64,000 nucleotides of DNA from Myxococcus dinghuensis (lineage in GTDB: Bacteria; Myxococcota; Myxococcia; Myxococcales; Myxococcaceae), in the NCBI RefSeq assembly GCF_024198235.1, contig NZ_JAKCFB010000015.1, forward strand, positions 1 through 64,000. The letters run 5' to 3'. Shown here one piece after another: positions 30,202 through 39,211 of this stretch. The notes beneath the pieces were generated by a model. The model was not told where the DNA came from, ran no database searches, and was given only the letters and a program-made list of their open reading frames with translations. Both the position numbers and the translations under genes were made by a program. How positions within the stretch are numbered: the first letter of the stretch is position 1; the number at the start of each line of letters is the position of its first letter.

Positions 30202-31746
30202 CTAGGGATTGCAGGACACGTCCGGGGCGGCCTGGGCCCGCGGCAGGGAGATGGTGAAGACGCTGCCCTTCCCCTCGCTGCTCTCCACGCGCAGGGTGCC
30301 GCCGTGCTGGCGCACCGTGTCGGACACGACGGCCAGGCCCAGCCCGGTGCCGTGCTCCTTGGTCGTGAAGAGGGGATCGAAGATGCGCTCCAGCACGCGG
30401 TCCGGGATTCCGGAGCCGTTGTCGGAGACGCGGATGTGGAAGGCCCTGCCGCCCCCCTCCTCCGCCGACACCTCGACCACGCCCTCGCGCTCCGAGGGCA
30501 TGGACTCCATGGCGTTCTGCACCAGGTTGATGAGCATGCGGCGCAGCAGCTCCCGGTCCACCCACGGCGTCTCCATGCCGGCGGCGACGCGGTTCTCCAC
30601 CCGCACCCCCGCGCGGGCGGGGACCACGTCGATGACCTCGTCCACCAGCGCGTGCAGCGCGCAGGGCCCGAGCACCAGGGGCCGCTCGCGCACGAACTCC
30701 AGCAGCTCCGAGGTGATGTTGGAGCACACCGCCAGCTCCCGCTCCACGATGTCGAGGAAGCGCTGGAGGCGCGAGCCGTCCCCCACCCCGTCCGTGCCGC
30801 GCAGCCGCCGGGCCACCGCGGCGTTGGCGGTCCGGGCCGCGGCCAGGGGGTTGCGCAGTTCGTGGCTCACCGTCGCCGTGCGCTGCCCCACCGCCGCCAG
30901 CTTCTCCATGCGCGCGGCCAGCTCCCGCGAGTCGCGCAGCTCGCGCAGGCTGCGCTCCATGGCGCGCTCGCGGTCCACCCGCTCGCGCTCACACGCGCGC
31001 TCGAGCAACACCTGCTGCTCGGCCACGCGCCACATCTCCCGCGACACGCCCCGGCACGCGACGATGAGCACCGCGTCCACCAACCCCACCCACAGCGCCA
31101 GCTCCAGCACCCGCCAGCCCGTGTCCGCGGTGACGGCCAGCAGCTCCGGCCACCCCGCCGCCCGCGCGCCATGGACCAGCAGCGCCGCGCCACCCGCCGT
31201 CAGCAGCACGCGCGGGTCGCGATAGAAGGACAACAGCGCCAGCGAGCCGAAGACGTGGAAGTGCGCCTCGATGCGCCCGCCCGACAGCAGGATGAAGAGC
31301 ACCGACCACAGCACCTGGGTGAGGGCCACCACGTGCCGCGTCACCACCGCGCCCGGCCTGCGCCAGACGAGCAACGCGGGCAGCACCGCCAGCGGCACGC
31401 CGGACACGAGGCACCACTCCCACAGGTCCCCCGACCGCCCCGCCCACGCGGAGGGCGTGGCCACGGTGGCCAGCAGCAACGCCACCAACCACTGCCCTCC
31501 CATCAACCAGACCGACAGCGCGTCCGCGCGACGACGGATGGCGTCCAGGTAGGCGGCGAGCAGCACGCGGGCCCGCGAATCCCGCTCGACGTCGGGATGC
31601 GGAGCCTCCAGTCCTCCCACGCCGCCGGGCACGCCAGGACGGAGGCTGGCCGCCGCCCCGGAGCCCCGCATGAAGGACTCGCACGCGCCCGCATGCCCCG
31701 ACGACGCCCGCACGTCGAGCGCATCCACTTCGTGATTGTTCGACAT
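30202..31746 (-). CDS. Membrane sensor histidine kinase
   Basis: The protein has about 514 residues with a membrane region of about six hydrophobic segments (roughly 80-240). A short coiled coil precedes the HisKA box VSHELRNPLAAA with the phosphorylated histidine at about 295. The ATPase domain has N box NLVQNAMESM, G1 DNGSGIP and the F/G2 region DPLFTTKEHGTGLGL. No response regulator is adjacent, so it is an orphan kinase. The start is uncertain between ATG 31746 and GTG 31758. Confidence 0.88.
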   Translation of the reverse strand: MSNNHEVDALDVRASSGHAGACESFMRGSGAAASLRPGVPGGVGGLEAPHPDVERDSRARVLLAAYLDAIRRRADALSVWLMGGQWLVALLLATVATPSAWAGRSGDLWEWCLVSGVPLAVLPALLVWRRPGAVVTRHVVALTQVLWSVLFILLSGGRIEAHFHVFGSLALLSFYRDPRVLLTAGGAALLVHGARAAGWPELLAVTADTGWRVLELALWVGLVDAVLIVACRGVSREMWRVAEQQVLLERACERERVDRERAMERSLRELRDSRELAARMEKLAAVGQRTATVSHELRNPLAAARTANAAVARRLRGTDGVGDGSRLQRFLDIVERELAVCSNITSELLEFVRERPLVLGPCALHALVDEVIDVVPARAGVRVENRVAAGMETPWVDRELLRRMLINLVQNAMESMPSEREGVVEVSAEEGGGRAFHIRVSDNGSGIPDRVLERIFDPLFTTKEHGTGLGLAVVSDTVRQHGGTLRVESSEGKGSVFTISLPRAQAAPDVSCNP

Positions 31747-32118
31747 CCTCAGGCTCACCCCGGCCGTACTGGCCCCTCAGGATCCGCCCCATTCTAACGC
31801 GCCGCACCCATCCAGCAATACCATTCTGTCAGGTTAAGCAGGTTGTGACTCGACCAACAGAGCGTTCCAACGCCCGGGCACGGACGCGATGTGCGGGTTT
31901 ACACGCAGGCGCGGCAATGAATGGCGTTGTACCGGGGTACAATTCCAAAGCCAGACGAAAAGACGGCCCGCGAATCCCGCTTTGGATCGAGTTGCAAGAA
32001 ATCGCCATCACCCTATCATCGACCGCGTGGTGACGGCGGAAGACGCGGCCTGCCTCGTATGGCTTGTCCATGCGGGCCGGGCTGGAGGCTCCGCCGACGG
32101 CTGGCGTTGGATTCAAGG
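31747..32118. other. 372-base non-coding region with a perfect palindrome
   Basis: This gap upstream of the histidine kinase is lower in GC than its surroundings. It contains the 16-base inverted repeat TTGTACC-GG-GGTACAA at 31927-31942. No convincing reading frame, tRNA or sigma-70 promoter was seen. Confidence 0.4.
31927..31942. promoter_or_regulatory. Palindromic operator-like site
   Basis: The arms TTGTACC and GGTACAA are perfect complements around a GG centre, the size expected for a dimeric helix-turn-helix repressor site. It lies about 180 bases upstream of the histidine kinase start. The cognate regulator is unknown. Confidence 0.35.
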
Positions 32119-32155
32119 GCCCCGCTCCTCCCCGGGGGGGTGGGAGGAGCGGGGC
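32119..32155. terminator. Terminator hairpin after the ADP-ribosylglycohydrolase gene
   Basis: A perfect 14-base-pair stem pairs 32119-32132 (GCCCCGCTCCTCCC) with 32142-32155 (GGGAGGAGCGGGGC). It begins 13 bases after the minus-strand stop at 32169. There is no strong T run. Confidence 0.6.
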
Positions 32156-32168
32156 TCGTGGTTTCCCG

Positions 32169-33113
32169 TCAGCGCGCCGCGTGCGCCAGGAGCTTGTGCA
32201 GCAGCGGGTCGCACACGTCCTTCCCCCGCAGCGCCGAACGCCAGCGCTCGGGGATGCCCCGCACGCCGTGCAGGAGCCCCGCGATGCCGCCGGTCACCGC
32301 CGCGGTGGTGTCCGTGTCGTGGCCCAGGGCGATGGCGGCCTTCACCATCTGCTCGAACGTGCCACCCCGCTGGACACACTCGAGCGAGGAGCGCAGGCAG
32401 TCCACGACATACCCCGTGCCCGTGCCCGAGGCGGGGACGGCGTCGGTCGGGAAGAGGTGGGTGTCGAGCTCCGCGCGGACCTCGGAGCCCTCGGGGTGCA
32501 GGGAGCGGAAGGTGTCGAGCGCGGACTCCCACGGGTCCGGGGCCTCGTCGAGCACGCGGCGCGCCCAGAGACAATACAGCGCGCAGCACGCGAGCGCGCG
32601 CGCGTGGCCGTGCGTCACGCGCGACTGCGCCATGGCGTCCGCGACCAGCTGCGCGTCGGAGCCGGTGTGCCACAGCGCCAGCGGGAGCACCCGCATGAGG
32701 GAGCCGTTGCCGTTGTCCCTCACCCCGGCCGGCCCGGCCTCCAGCGCGGGCGTCCCCGAGCGCAGCGCGTGCAGGGCGAGGTCCGTCTGGATGCCCACGT
32801 CGAACACCTGGCCATCCACGGCGAGGTAACCCCACTCGCGCCAGTTCACCAGGCGGCGGCCCAGGTCCTCGACCTCCAACCGGCCCTGGTACAGCAGCGA
32901 GTCGAGCAGGCAGAGCGCGTGCGCGCCGTCGTCGGACCAGGTGCCCGGCGGCACGCCCGGGTGCGCGCGATCGAACCCCGGCGGTGGCTCGAACTCGATG
33001 GAATCGCGGGACGGCAGCCGGGCGGGAGGGTGGAACTCGTACGGCACGCCGAGGGCATCGCCTATCAGCAATCCCAACAATCCACCTGTGATCCGCTCCT
33101 CGCGCGTCACCAT
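32169..33113 (-). CDS. ADP-ribosylglycohydrolase family protein
   Basis: The 314-residue protein has the dinuclear magnesium site of the DraG/ARH family. The motifs are LLIGDALGVPYEF near the N terminus, WSDDGAHALCLL, GNGSLMRVLPLAL and GHDTDTTAAVTGGIAG near the C terminus. Such enzymes remove ADP-ribose from proteins or small molecules; the substrate is unknown. The metal-ligand sets S-D-D and D-T-D-T are intact. Confidence 0.88.
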   Translation of the reverse strand: MVTREERITGGLLGLLIGDALGVPYEFHPPARLPSRDSIEFEPPPGFDRAHPGVPPGTWSDDGAHALCLLDSLLYQGRLEVEDLGRRLVNWREWGYLAVDGQVFDVGIQTDLALHALRSGTPALEAGPAGVRDNGNGSLMRVLPLALWHTGSDAQLVADAMAQSRVTHGHARALACCALYCLWARRVLDEAPDPWESALDTFRSLHPEGSEVRAELDTHLFPTDAVPASGTGTGYVVDCLRSSLECVQRGGTFEQMVKAAIALGHDTDTTAAVTGGIAGLLHGVRGIPERWRSALRGKDVCDPLLHKLLAHAAR

Positions 33114-33178
33114 GTCGTCCCCTCCCCGGGTCGCTCCCGGGCAGGCACCCTCCTCCCGGGCAGGCGAGGCGTCAAGCC

Positions 33179-33301
33179 ATGCCCGGCGCCCCGGTGCTCA
33201 CGGCCCTGGGTCGCGCCAGCAACCAGGGAATGGCTTACATGGCCGGCCCCGACGACAGGGCGATGTTCGCCCCGGACGGCGGACTCACCATCGAGGTCTG
33301 A
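33179..33301 (+). CDS. Possible 40-residue small protein
   Basis: An ATG at 33179 opens a 40-codon frame ending TGA at 33301 (MPGAPVLTALGRASNQGMAY at the start, GGLTIEV at the end). Third codon positions are about 90% G or C, as in real genes here, and GGCGAGGCG lies upstream. It is about 100 bases ahead of the DUF937-OmpA gene on the same strand. I do not recognise it; it could be a real small protein or chance. Confidence 0.3.
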   Translation: MPGAPVLTALGRASNQGMAYMAGPDDRAMFAPDGGLTIEV

Positions 33302-33401
33302 AGAGCAGAAGAGTCGTTCGCGCCGGCCCTCTGTGACGGATGAGCGACTCGCCGCACCGGACCAAACCCCTGGTGCGAACGAATCCGGAGGAGGCATCCG
33401 C

Positions 33402-34613
33402 ATGGCGTTCAACCTCATCGACATGGTGCGGGATCGGTTCTCGGGCAACGTGGTGCAGCAGATGGGCTCGTCCCTGGGAGAGGACCCCGGCACGCTGGGA
33501 CGGGCGCTGCCCGGCGCCATCGCCGCGGTGGGCGGCAGCGTGGTGGAGCGCGGCTCCACGGAAGCCGGGGCCAGCCGCCTGATGTCCCAGCTCAACGAAG
33601 GCGGCTTCACCGGCCCGAACGCGGGCAACGAGGACGTGATGTCGCCGGACATGGCGGAGCGCGGGCACGGCATGCTCGGCGGCCTCTTCGGCGACAAGCT
33701 GAGCACCATCACCAGCACGCTGACGCGCACCGGGGGCCTGAGCAACAGCGGCTCCGCGTCGAAGCTCCTCGCCATGGTGGCGCCCATCATGATGGGCGTC
33801 ATCGGCAAGCAGGTGCGCGACAACCGCATGAGCGCGGGGGGGCTGAGCCAGTTGCTCGGCAGCCAGCGCTCGTCCATCGCGTCGATGCTGCCCGCGGGGC
33901 TGGGCAACCTGCTGGGCGCGAAGCCGACCCGCGCGGTGGAGGAGGTCGTCACCGAGACGCGGACGACCCCCAGCGTGGAGACGGTGCGGCGGGCGCCGGT
34001 GGAGCACGTGGCCCAGCAGCAGCACACGCCCCCCAAGCGCAACCTCTCCTGGGTCATCCCGGTGGCGCTGCTCGCGCTGCTGGCCGGTTGGTTCCTGACG
34101 CGCAGCCGCCGCGACCACACCCGTCAGCAGCAGGCCTCCGTCACCCAGCCGGCGCCCCAGCAGCGCCCGACGGACCAGGCCACGGGCGGCGCGGGCACGG
34201 CGGGCACCGGCCGCGTTCCGCCGGTGGCCAATGACGCCCAGAGCATGCGCCAGGCCTTCGACAGCGGCGCCGCCAGCTTCATCCTGGCCGGCGTGGGCTT
34301 CCAGCAGGGCTCCGCGCAGATGACGCCGCAGAGCGACGCCAGCGTCGGTCAGTTGGCCTCGGTGATGCGTGACAAGCCCGACTCCCGCATCCGCATCGCG
34401 GGCCACACCGACGGCACCGGCGACGCCGCGGCCAACCAGCAGCTCGCCCGGCAGCGCGCGGAGTCCGTGCGCTCGGCGCTGATCTCCGATGGGGTCGACG
34501 CCAACCGCGTGGAGGTCGCCAGCGCGGGCGCCTCCGCCCCCGTCGCCAGCGACAACACCGCGCAGGGGCGCGACCAGAACCGGCGCATCGAGGTGCAGGT
34601 CCTCTCCCGTTGA
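33402..34613 (+). CDS. DUF937-OmpA chimeric membrane protein
   Basis: The 403-residue protein has three parts. Residues 1-180 are a DUF937-like domain (MAFNLIDMVRDRFSGNVVQQ, then AMVAPIMMGVIGKQV). Residues about 213-232 form a membrane helix. Residues about 285-403 are an OmpA/MotB-like peptidoglycan-binding domain with GHTDGTGDAAANQQLARQRA and QNRRIEV. The membrane helix orients the OmpA domain into the periplasm with the DUF937 part cytoplasmic (inferred). GGAGGAGGC precedes ATG 33402. Confidence 0.85.
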   Translation: MAFNLIDMVRDRFSGNVVQQMGSSLGEDPGTLGRALPGAIAAVGGSVVERGSTEAGASRLMSQLNEGGFTGPNAGNEDVMSPDMAERGHGMLGGLFGDKLSTITSTLTRTGGLSNSGSASKLLAMVAPIMMGVIGKQVRDNRMSAGGLSQLLGSQRSSIASMLPAGLGNLLGAKPTRAVEEVVTETRTTPSVETVRRAPVEHVAQQQHTPPKRNLSWVIPVALLALLAGWFLTRSRRDHTRQQQASVTQPAPQQRPTDQATGGAGTAGTGRVPPVANDAQSMRQAFDSGAASFILAGVGFQQGSAQMTPQSDASVGQLASVMRDKPDSRIRIAGHTDGTGDAAANQQLARQRAESVRSALISDGVDANRVEVASAGASAPVASDNTAQGRDQNRRIEVQVLSR

Positions 34614-34640
34614 GACAGGACCTGGGGCCTCGCGCCCCCC

Positions 34641-34674
34641 CGGGCCTCCGTGTGTCTTTGCACGCGGAGGCCCG
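34641..34674 (+). terminator. Terminator hairpin after the DUF937-OmpA gene
   Basis: CGGGCCTCCG (34641-34650) pairs perfectly with CGGAGGCCCG (34665-34674), with further pairing in the apical TGTG/CACG. It lies 28 bases after the stop at 34613. No T run follows. Confidence 0.5.
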
Positions 34675-35004
34675 CATGTATCACCCAAGCCACGCGTGCG
34701 CCCTACCCCCACGCACGACGTTCCACCTGCCCGTCTCAGGGAACGACCAGAACCCGCCAGTTCCGCGCGGGGTCGGCATGCACGTTGTGAATTGGCAATC
34801 AACCCGGCGGGGGGATGGGACGCGGCCTTCCGCCGCCCCGCCTCCGTCTGGACGGGGCAGGGAACTGTCCCGACCGCGACAGCACACATCGACTCGCGTC
34901 GGACCCGGGCGGCCTTTCCAGTCCTCACCGACTGGCTCACCTTCATGGAAGAACTCGAGCGCCTGCCCGCCGTGGGGCAATTCTCAAACGCCGAGGGGGA
35001 ACCC
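34675..35004. other. 330-base gap ahead of the TIGR02265-like gene
   Basis: The downstream reading frame stays open upstream to 34489, with an alternative ATG at 34945, but the composition before 35005 does not look coding. No clear promoter, RNA gene or repeat was identified. It probably holds the promoter and leader of the following gene. Confidence 0.3.
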
Positions 35005-35625
35005 ATGACAGTGATTGCGTTCCGGAGCAAGGAGAGGGAGGTCGTGGACCCCGTCAACGAGCTCGAACGGCGTCTGGGACTCACGGCGGACGAGGACCGG
35101 GCCCGGGGCATGTTCTTCCTGGGCGTGCTGGACGTGGTGCGGCGTGAGTCGGGAGAGCAGGCCGCGGCGCGCTGCCTGGCGGCCTCCGGCGAGCGCCGCT
35201 TCGTCCCCTTCTTCCTCTACCCCGTCAGCAGCTTCCTGAAGATGACGTTCTCCGCGGCGGAGCTCCTGGCCCCGCGGCTGGGCGGCTTCGACACGGCGAT
35301 GCGCATCATCGGCGCGCAGGCCACCCACGACTTCCTCGACTCTGTCGTGGGCCGCAGCTTCCTGATGCTCGCCGCCGGGGACCCCCAGCGCCTCATCAAC
35401 AACCTGCCCTCCGGCTACCGCACCGCCGTCACCTACGGCGAGCGCCACGTCACGTGGACCAAGCCCCAGGAGGGCCTGTTCAACATGTTCCGCGACTTCA
35501 TGCCCCACACGTACCACGAGGGGGTGTTGCTGGCGGTGCTCCAGGCCGTGGGCACGCGGACCGCGCGCGTGCGAGGACGCCCCCTGAGCATGCTGGACTG
35601 CGAGTACGTCGTGTCCTGGTTCTAG
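35005..35625 (+). CDS. TIGR02265-like Myxococcales-restricted protein
   Basis: The 206-residue protein resembles the paralogous TIGR02265 family found in myxobacteria: a helical protein with [19 protein letters not shown] and a C-terminal DCEYVVSWF. The function of the family is unknown. ATG 35005 is preferred because GAGGGGGAA lies six bases upstream; 34945 would add 20 residues. Its stop overlaps the stop of folD by four bases on the opposite strand. Confidence 0.75.
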   Translation: MTVIAFRSKEREVVDPVNELERRLGLTADEDRARGMFFLGVLDVVRRESGEQAAARCLAASGERRFVPFFLYPVSSFLKMTFSAAELLAPRLGGFDTAMRIIGAQATHDFLDSVVGRSFLMLAAGDPQRLINNLPSGYRTAVTYGERHVTWTKPQEGLFNMFRDFMPHTYHEGVLLAVLQAVGTRTARVRGRPLSMLDCEYVVSWF

Positions 35626-36503
35626 GACCCGACCCCGGCCTCCGGGCCCAGGACGTGCCGCGTCTGGCGCGACGCCGCCTCGAGCGTGTTGCCCAGGAGC
35701 ATGGCGATGGTCATGGGCCCCACCCCGCCCGGCACCGGGGTGATGAAGGACGCGCGCTCCAGGGCGCTCGCGAACTCCACGTCGCCCACCAGCTTGCCGT
35801 CCTCCTTGCGGTTGACGCCCACGTCGATGACGACCGCGCCCGGGCGGATCCACGCGCCCTTCACCAGCTCGCGCACCCCCGCCGCCACCACGAGGATGTC
35901 CGCGCGGGAGACCTCGGACGGCAGGTCGCTGCGGCTGTGACACACCGTCACGGTGGCGTGCTTCTGCAAGAGCATCAGCGCCATCGGCTTGCCGACGATG
36001 TTGCTGCGCCCCACCACCACCGCGCGCTTGCCGGCGGGGTCGCAGCCCACCTCCTCGAGGAGCCGCATCACCCCCAGCGGCGTACACGCGCGCGGGCCGG
36101 GGCGTCCGAGCAGCAGGTTGCCGGCGTTCACCGGGTGGAAGCCGTCCACGTCCTTCTCCGGCAGGACGGCGGCGACCACCGCGTCCGCGTCCAGGTGTCC
36201 GGGCAGGGGGAGCTGCACGAGGATGCCGTGGACGGCCGGGTCCTCGTTGAGCCGGTGCACCAGGGAGAGCAGCGCCTCCTGGGAGACGCGGGCGTCCAGG
36301 TGGTGCTCCCACGAGTGGAAGCCGACCTCCTCGGCCGCCTTCTTCTTGGCGGTGACGTAGACCTTGGAGGCGGGATCCTCCCCGACGCGCACCACGGCCA
36401 GCCCGGGGGTGAGCCCCCGCGCCGCCCGGAGCCGGTCCGCGTCCGTCTTCACCTGCGCCCGCACCCGGGCCGCCACTGCCTTGCCGTCGATCAACTGGCC
36501 CAT
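35622..36503 (-). CDS. folD: Methylenetetrahydrofolate dehydrogenase / cyclohydrolase
   Basis: The 293-residue bifunctional enzyme interconverts methylene-, methenyl- and formyl-THF with NADP. The catalytic Y49 and K53 lie in [23 protein letters not shown] and [15 protein letters not shown] are FolD signatures, as is [11 protein letters not shown] for the NADP fold. The start is MGQLIDGK at 36503. Together with gcvTHP and metF it forms a one-carbon set within 12 kb. Confidence 0.95.
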   Translation of the reverse strand: MGQLIDGKAVAARVRAQVKTDADRLRAARGLTPGLAVVRVGEDPASKVYVTAKKKAAEEVGFHSWEHHLDARVSQEALLSLVHRLNEDPAVHGILVQLPLPGHLDADAVVAAVLPEKDVDGFHPVNAGNLLLGRPGPRACTPLGVMRLLEEVGCDPAGKRAVVVGRSNIVGKPMALMLLQKHATVTVCHSRSDLPSEVSRADILVVAAGVRELVKGAWIRPGAVVIDVGVNRKEDGKLVGDVEFASALERASFITPVPGGVGPMTIAMLLGNTLEAASRQTRHVLGPEAGVGS

Positions 36504-36559
36504 AGCGTGGGGCACTCTATGCGAGACTGCCCCACCAGGAAGGGAGCGAAACCGAGGCC

Positions 36560-37378
36560 ATGGGACAAGGCAAAGTGCTGGGGGCGATGATCGGGCTCGC
36601 CGTGGGACTGATGACCGGCAGCGCCTGGGCCATCGTCCTCCTGGGCGTCGTCGGGGGCGTGGTGGGGCACTTCTTCTACGACGAGCAGCACGCGCTGCCC
36701 GCGGAGTCCCCGGACGTGATGGCCGACTTCCCCACCGCCGCGTTCGCCGGGGCCACGGGCGCCGCGCGCGACGCGGCCTCGCTGCAGGAGGAGGAGGACG
36801 CGCACCTGACCCGCAGCCTCTGCGCCCTCTTCGTCGAGGTGGCCCGCGCGGACGGCGAGGTGCGCCGCGAGGAGGTGCGGGAGATCCGCCGCTACTTCGA
36901 GGAGGTCCTCCACTACGGCGTGGACTCGCTGGAGTTCGTCCGGGGACGGCTCAAGGACTTCATCGCCCTGCCTCCGGACCTGGACGCCGCGGCGGACGCC
37001 TGCCAGGAGGCGATGGACACGACCGAGCGCCAGCGGCTGCTCGACGCGCTGTACGAGCTGGCGCTCGTGGACGGCGGCATGCAGCGCTCCGAGCGGGAGG
37101 TGCTGCGCCGGGTGGGCGCGGCGCTGGGCCTGTCGGACGACGAGCAGGAGGTCGTCGCCTCCGCGCGGCTGGGGGACGCGTCGGCGCACTTCGAGGCGCT
37201 CGGCCTGGCGCCCGACGCCAGCGACGCCCAGGTGAAGAGCGCCTTCCGCCGGCTCGCCGCGGAGCTGCACCCGGACAAGCACTCCCACCTGAAGGGCCCG
37301 GACGCCGAGGCGGTGGCCCGCCGCTTCCAGGAAGTCCGCGACGCCTACGAGGAAATCCGCCGCCTGCGCGGCCTGTAG
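36560..37378 (+). CDS. TerB-like and J-domain membrane protein (DjlA-like)
   Basis: The 272 residues have an N-terminal membrane helix (about 8-38), a TerB-like helical domain (about 80-200) and a C-terminal J domain (about 210-272) with the HPD tripeptide at 237. This is the layout of DjlA, a membrane co-chaperone for DnaK. The J domain is expected to stimulate a Hsp70 ATPase; the client is unknown. Confidence 0.85.
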   Translation: MGQGKVLGAMIGLAVGLMTGSAWAIVLLGVVGGVVGHFFYDEQHALPAESPDVMADFPTAAFAGATGAARDAASLQEEEDAHLTRSLCALFVEVARADGEVRREEVREIRRYFEEVLHYGVDSLEFVRGRLKDFIALPPDLDAAADACQEAMDTTERQRLLDALYELALVDGGMQRSEREVLRRVGAALGLSDDEQEVVASARLGDASAHFEALGLAPDASDAQVKSAFRRLAAELHPDKHSHLKGPDAEAVARRFQEVRDAYEEIRRLRGL

Positions 37379-37427
37379 TCAGGGGTTACAACCCGGGCAT
37401 CCGCCCGAGACGAGACACCGCTTCGCC

Positions 37428-38159
37428 ATGAGCCAGCACCGCAAGCCGCCCCCGAAGAAGGAAGAGACCTTCCACAACAACCCCTTCAAGTCCGCCATCA
37501 AGTCCATCCAGGACACGGAGAAGAAGCAGAAGGCGGAGGAGGAGAAGGCGAAGGCCGCCGCCACGGAGGCCGCCCGGCGCAAGGCCGCGCCCCCCGCGCC
37601 CTCGAAGAAGCAGAAGGCCGCCCAGGAGTCCGCCGAGGAGGAGGCCTCGCTCTTCTTCTCCGCCATGGACGGTGTCGCGCAGCTGACGCACCGGGGCGAG
37701 CCACCCCGGACCGACCCGCGCCTGCCGGACTTCATCGACGAGAACGCGGAGGCGCTCGCCCAGCTCTCGGAGCTGGTCGCCGGCAGCGGCGACTTCGACA
37801 TCTCCGGCACGGACGAGTTCCTCGAGGGCGCCAGCCCCGGCATCGACCGGAACCTGCTGCGCTCGCTGCGCCGGGGCGACTTCTCCGTCCAGGCCCGGCT
37901 GGACCTGCACGGCATGACGCAGGTCCAGGCCCGCGAGGCCGTGGAGCGCTTCCTCTCCGAGAGCCGCCGCGCCAAGAAGCGCTGCGTCCTCATCGTCCAC
38001 GGGCGCGGTTTGCACTCCAAGGACCAGCTCCCCGTGCTGAAGGAGGGCCTGAAGTCGTGGCTTTCCCACAAACGCGTGGCGGGCATGGTGCTGGCGTTCG
38101 CCACCGCACGTCCGCAGGACGGCGGCGCGGGGGCCGTCTACGTGCTGCTGCGGCGGTGA
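37428..38159 (+). CDS. Smr-domain protein (MutS2 C-terminal-like)
   Basis: The 243-residue protein has a Lys/Ala-rich N-terminal extension (about 1-65) and a C-terminal Smr domain with LDLHGMT (158-164) and VHGRG (about 190-194). Smr domains are nicking nucleases or nucleic-acid binding modules; free-standing forms have been linked to RNA quality control. The exact role here is inferred only to that level. Confidence 0.85.
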   Translation: MSQHRKPPPKKEETFHNNPFKSAIKSIQDTEKKQKAEEEKAKAAATEAARRKAAPPAPSKKQKAAQESAEEEASLFFSAMDGVAQLTHRGEPPRTDPRLPDFIDENAEALAQLSELVAGSGDFDISGTDEFLEGASPGIDRNLLRSLRRGDFSVQARLDLHGMTQVQAREAVERFLSESRRAKKRCVLIVHGRGLHSKDQLPVLKEGLKSWLSHKRVAGMVLAFATARPQDGGAGAVYVLLRR

Positions 38160-38205
38160 CGGTCGCAACCTTTACGCGTGGCCGGCAGTGTGCATACATG
38201 CCGGC

Positions 38206-39201
38206 ATGGCACGCGAACTGATCGACCTGCACATCCACGTGGGCGGCTCGGTGGCCCCCCACATCCTCTGGTCCATCGCCCATCAGCAAGGCTTCAAGCT
38301 CCCCGTCAAGAACTACTTCGACTTCGTGGAGCTCATCACCTCCCGTCCGGGCAAGGTGGGCAGCCTGGATGACTACCTGAAGATCCTCCACACCTGGACG
38401 GAGAAGATCCAATCGTCGCCGAGCGCCATCGAGCGCTCGGTGTACGAGATCATCGGCAAGGAGTACCGGGGCAGCCGGGTGACGCAGATCGAACTGCGCT
38501 TCAACCCGATGAAGCGCAACCTCAACTCCGAGCTGGACCTGGACCACATCATCCACGCGGCGCTGCGGGGCATGGACCGGGCGGTGCTCGAGTACGGGGT
38601 GAAGGTGGGCTTCATCTTCTGCCTGGCGCGCGAGTTCGACCACCGGCTCAACAGCATCATCGTGGACAAGGCCATCAAGTACCGCACGCGCGGCGTGTAC
38701 GGCATCGACCTGGCGGGCACGGAGACCAACGCCATGGAGCTGCGGCCGGAGGTGGTGACGCAGTACGAGGACCTGTTCGCGCGGGCGCGCCGGGGCGGCC
38801 TCAAGTGCACCGTGCACACCGGCGAGACGCGGGGCACGGGCGCCGAGGGCGTCATGTCCGTGGTGGAGAAGCTCAAGCCGCACCGCATCGGCCACGGCAT
38901 CCGCGCCGCCTACGACGAGAACGCGATGAAGGTGCTGCGCGAGAACGACATCGTCCTGGAGCTGTGCCCCACCTCCAACCTGCACACCAAGGCGGTGGAG
39001 GGCGTGGAGGAGCTGCGCCACATCATCCGCACCTTCTGGGACCGCAAGGTGAAGTTCACCATCAACACGGACGGCCCCTACCTGCTCGAGACGGACATGC
39101 GCCGGGAGATCGAGCTCATCGAGAGCAACGGCATCCTCACCCCCGAGCAGGTGGACCAGACGCTCGCGTGGGCGCGGCAGGCGTCGTTCATCGCGGGCTG
39201 A
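38206..39201 (+). CDS. Adenosine deaminase-like amidohydrolase
   Basis: The 331-residue TIM-barrel protein has the metal-binding HIH (9-11), HTGE (204-207, with the likely catalytic E207), RIGHGIRA (H230), and TINTDGP (D289). In classical adenosine deaminase the last motif is TDDP and the second aspartate contacts the purine; here it is glycine (290). The enzyme is likely a deaminase of a nucleoside or similar base, but the substrate may differ from adenosine. Start ATG 38206. pyrD follows 10 bases after it. Confidence 0.8.
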   Translation: MARELIDLHIHVGGSVAPHILWSIAHQQGFKLPVKNYFDFVELITSRPGKVGSLDDYLKILHTWTEKIQSSPSAIERSVYEIIGKEYRGSRVTQIELRFNPMKRNLNSELDLDHIIHAALRGMDRAVLEYGVKVGFIFCLAREFDHRLNSIIVDKAIKYRTRGVYGIDLAGTETNAMELRPEVVTQYEDLFARARRGGLKCTVHTGETRGTGAEGVMSVVEKLKPHRIGHGIRAAYDENAMKVLRENDIVLELCPTSNLHTKAVEGVEELRHIIRTFWDRKVKFTINTDGPYLLETDMRREIELIESNGILTPEQVDQTLAWARQASFIAG

Positions 39202-39211
39202 GACGCAGGCC

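Noticed and set aside
32928..32945. ADP-ribosylglycohydrolase motif SDDG instead of SDDT taken as loss of function
   Set aside because: The metal ligands S-D-D and the later D-T-D-T are intact; the residue after the aspartates is not a metal ligand, so activity is likely retained.
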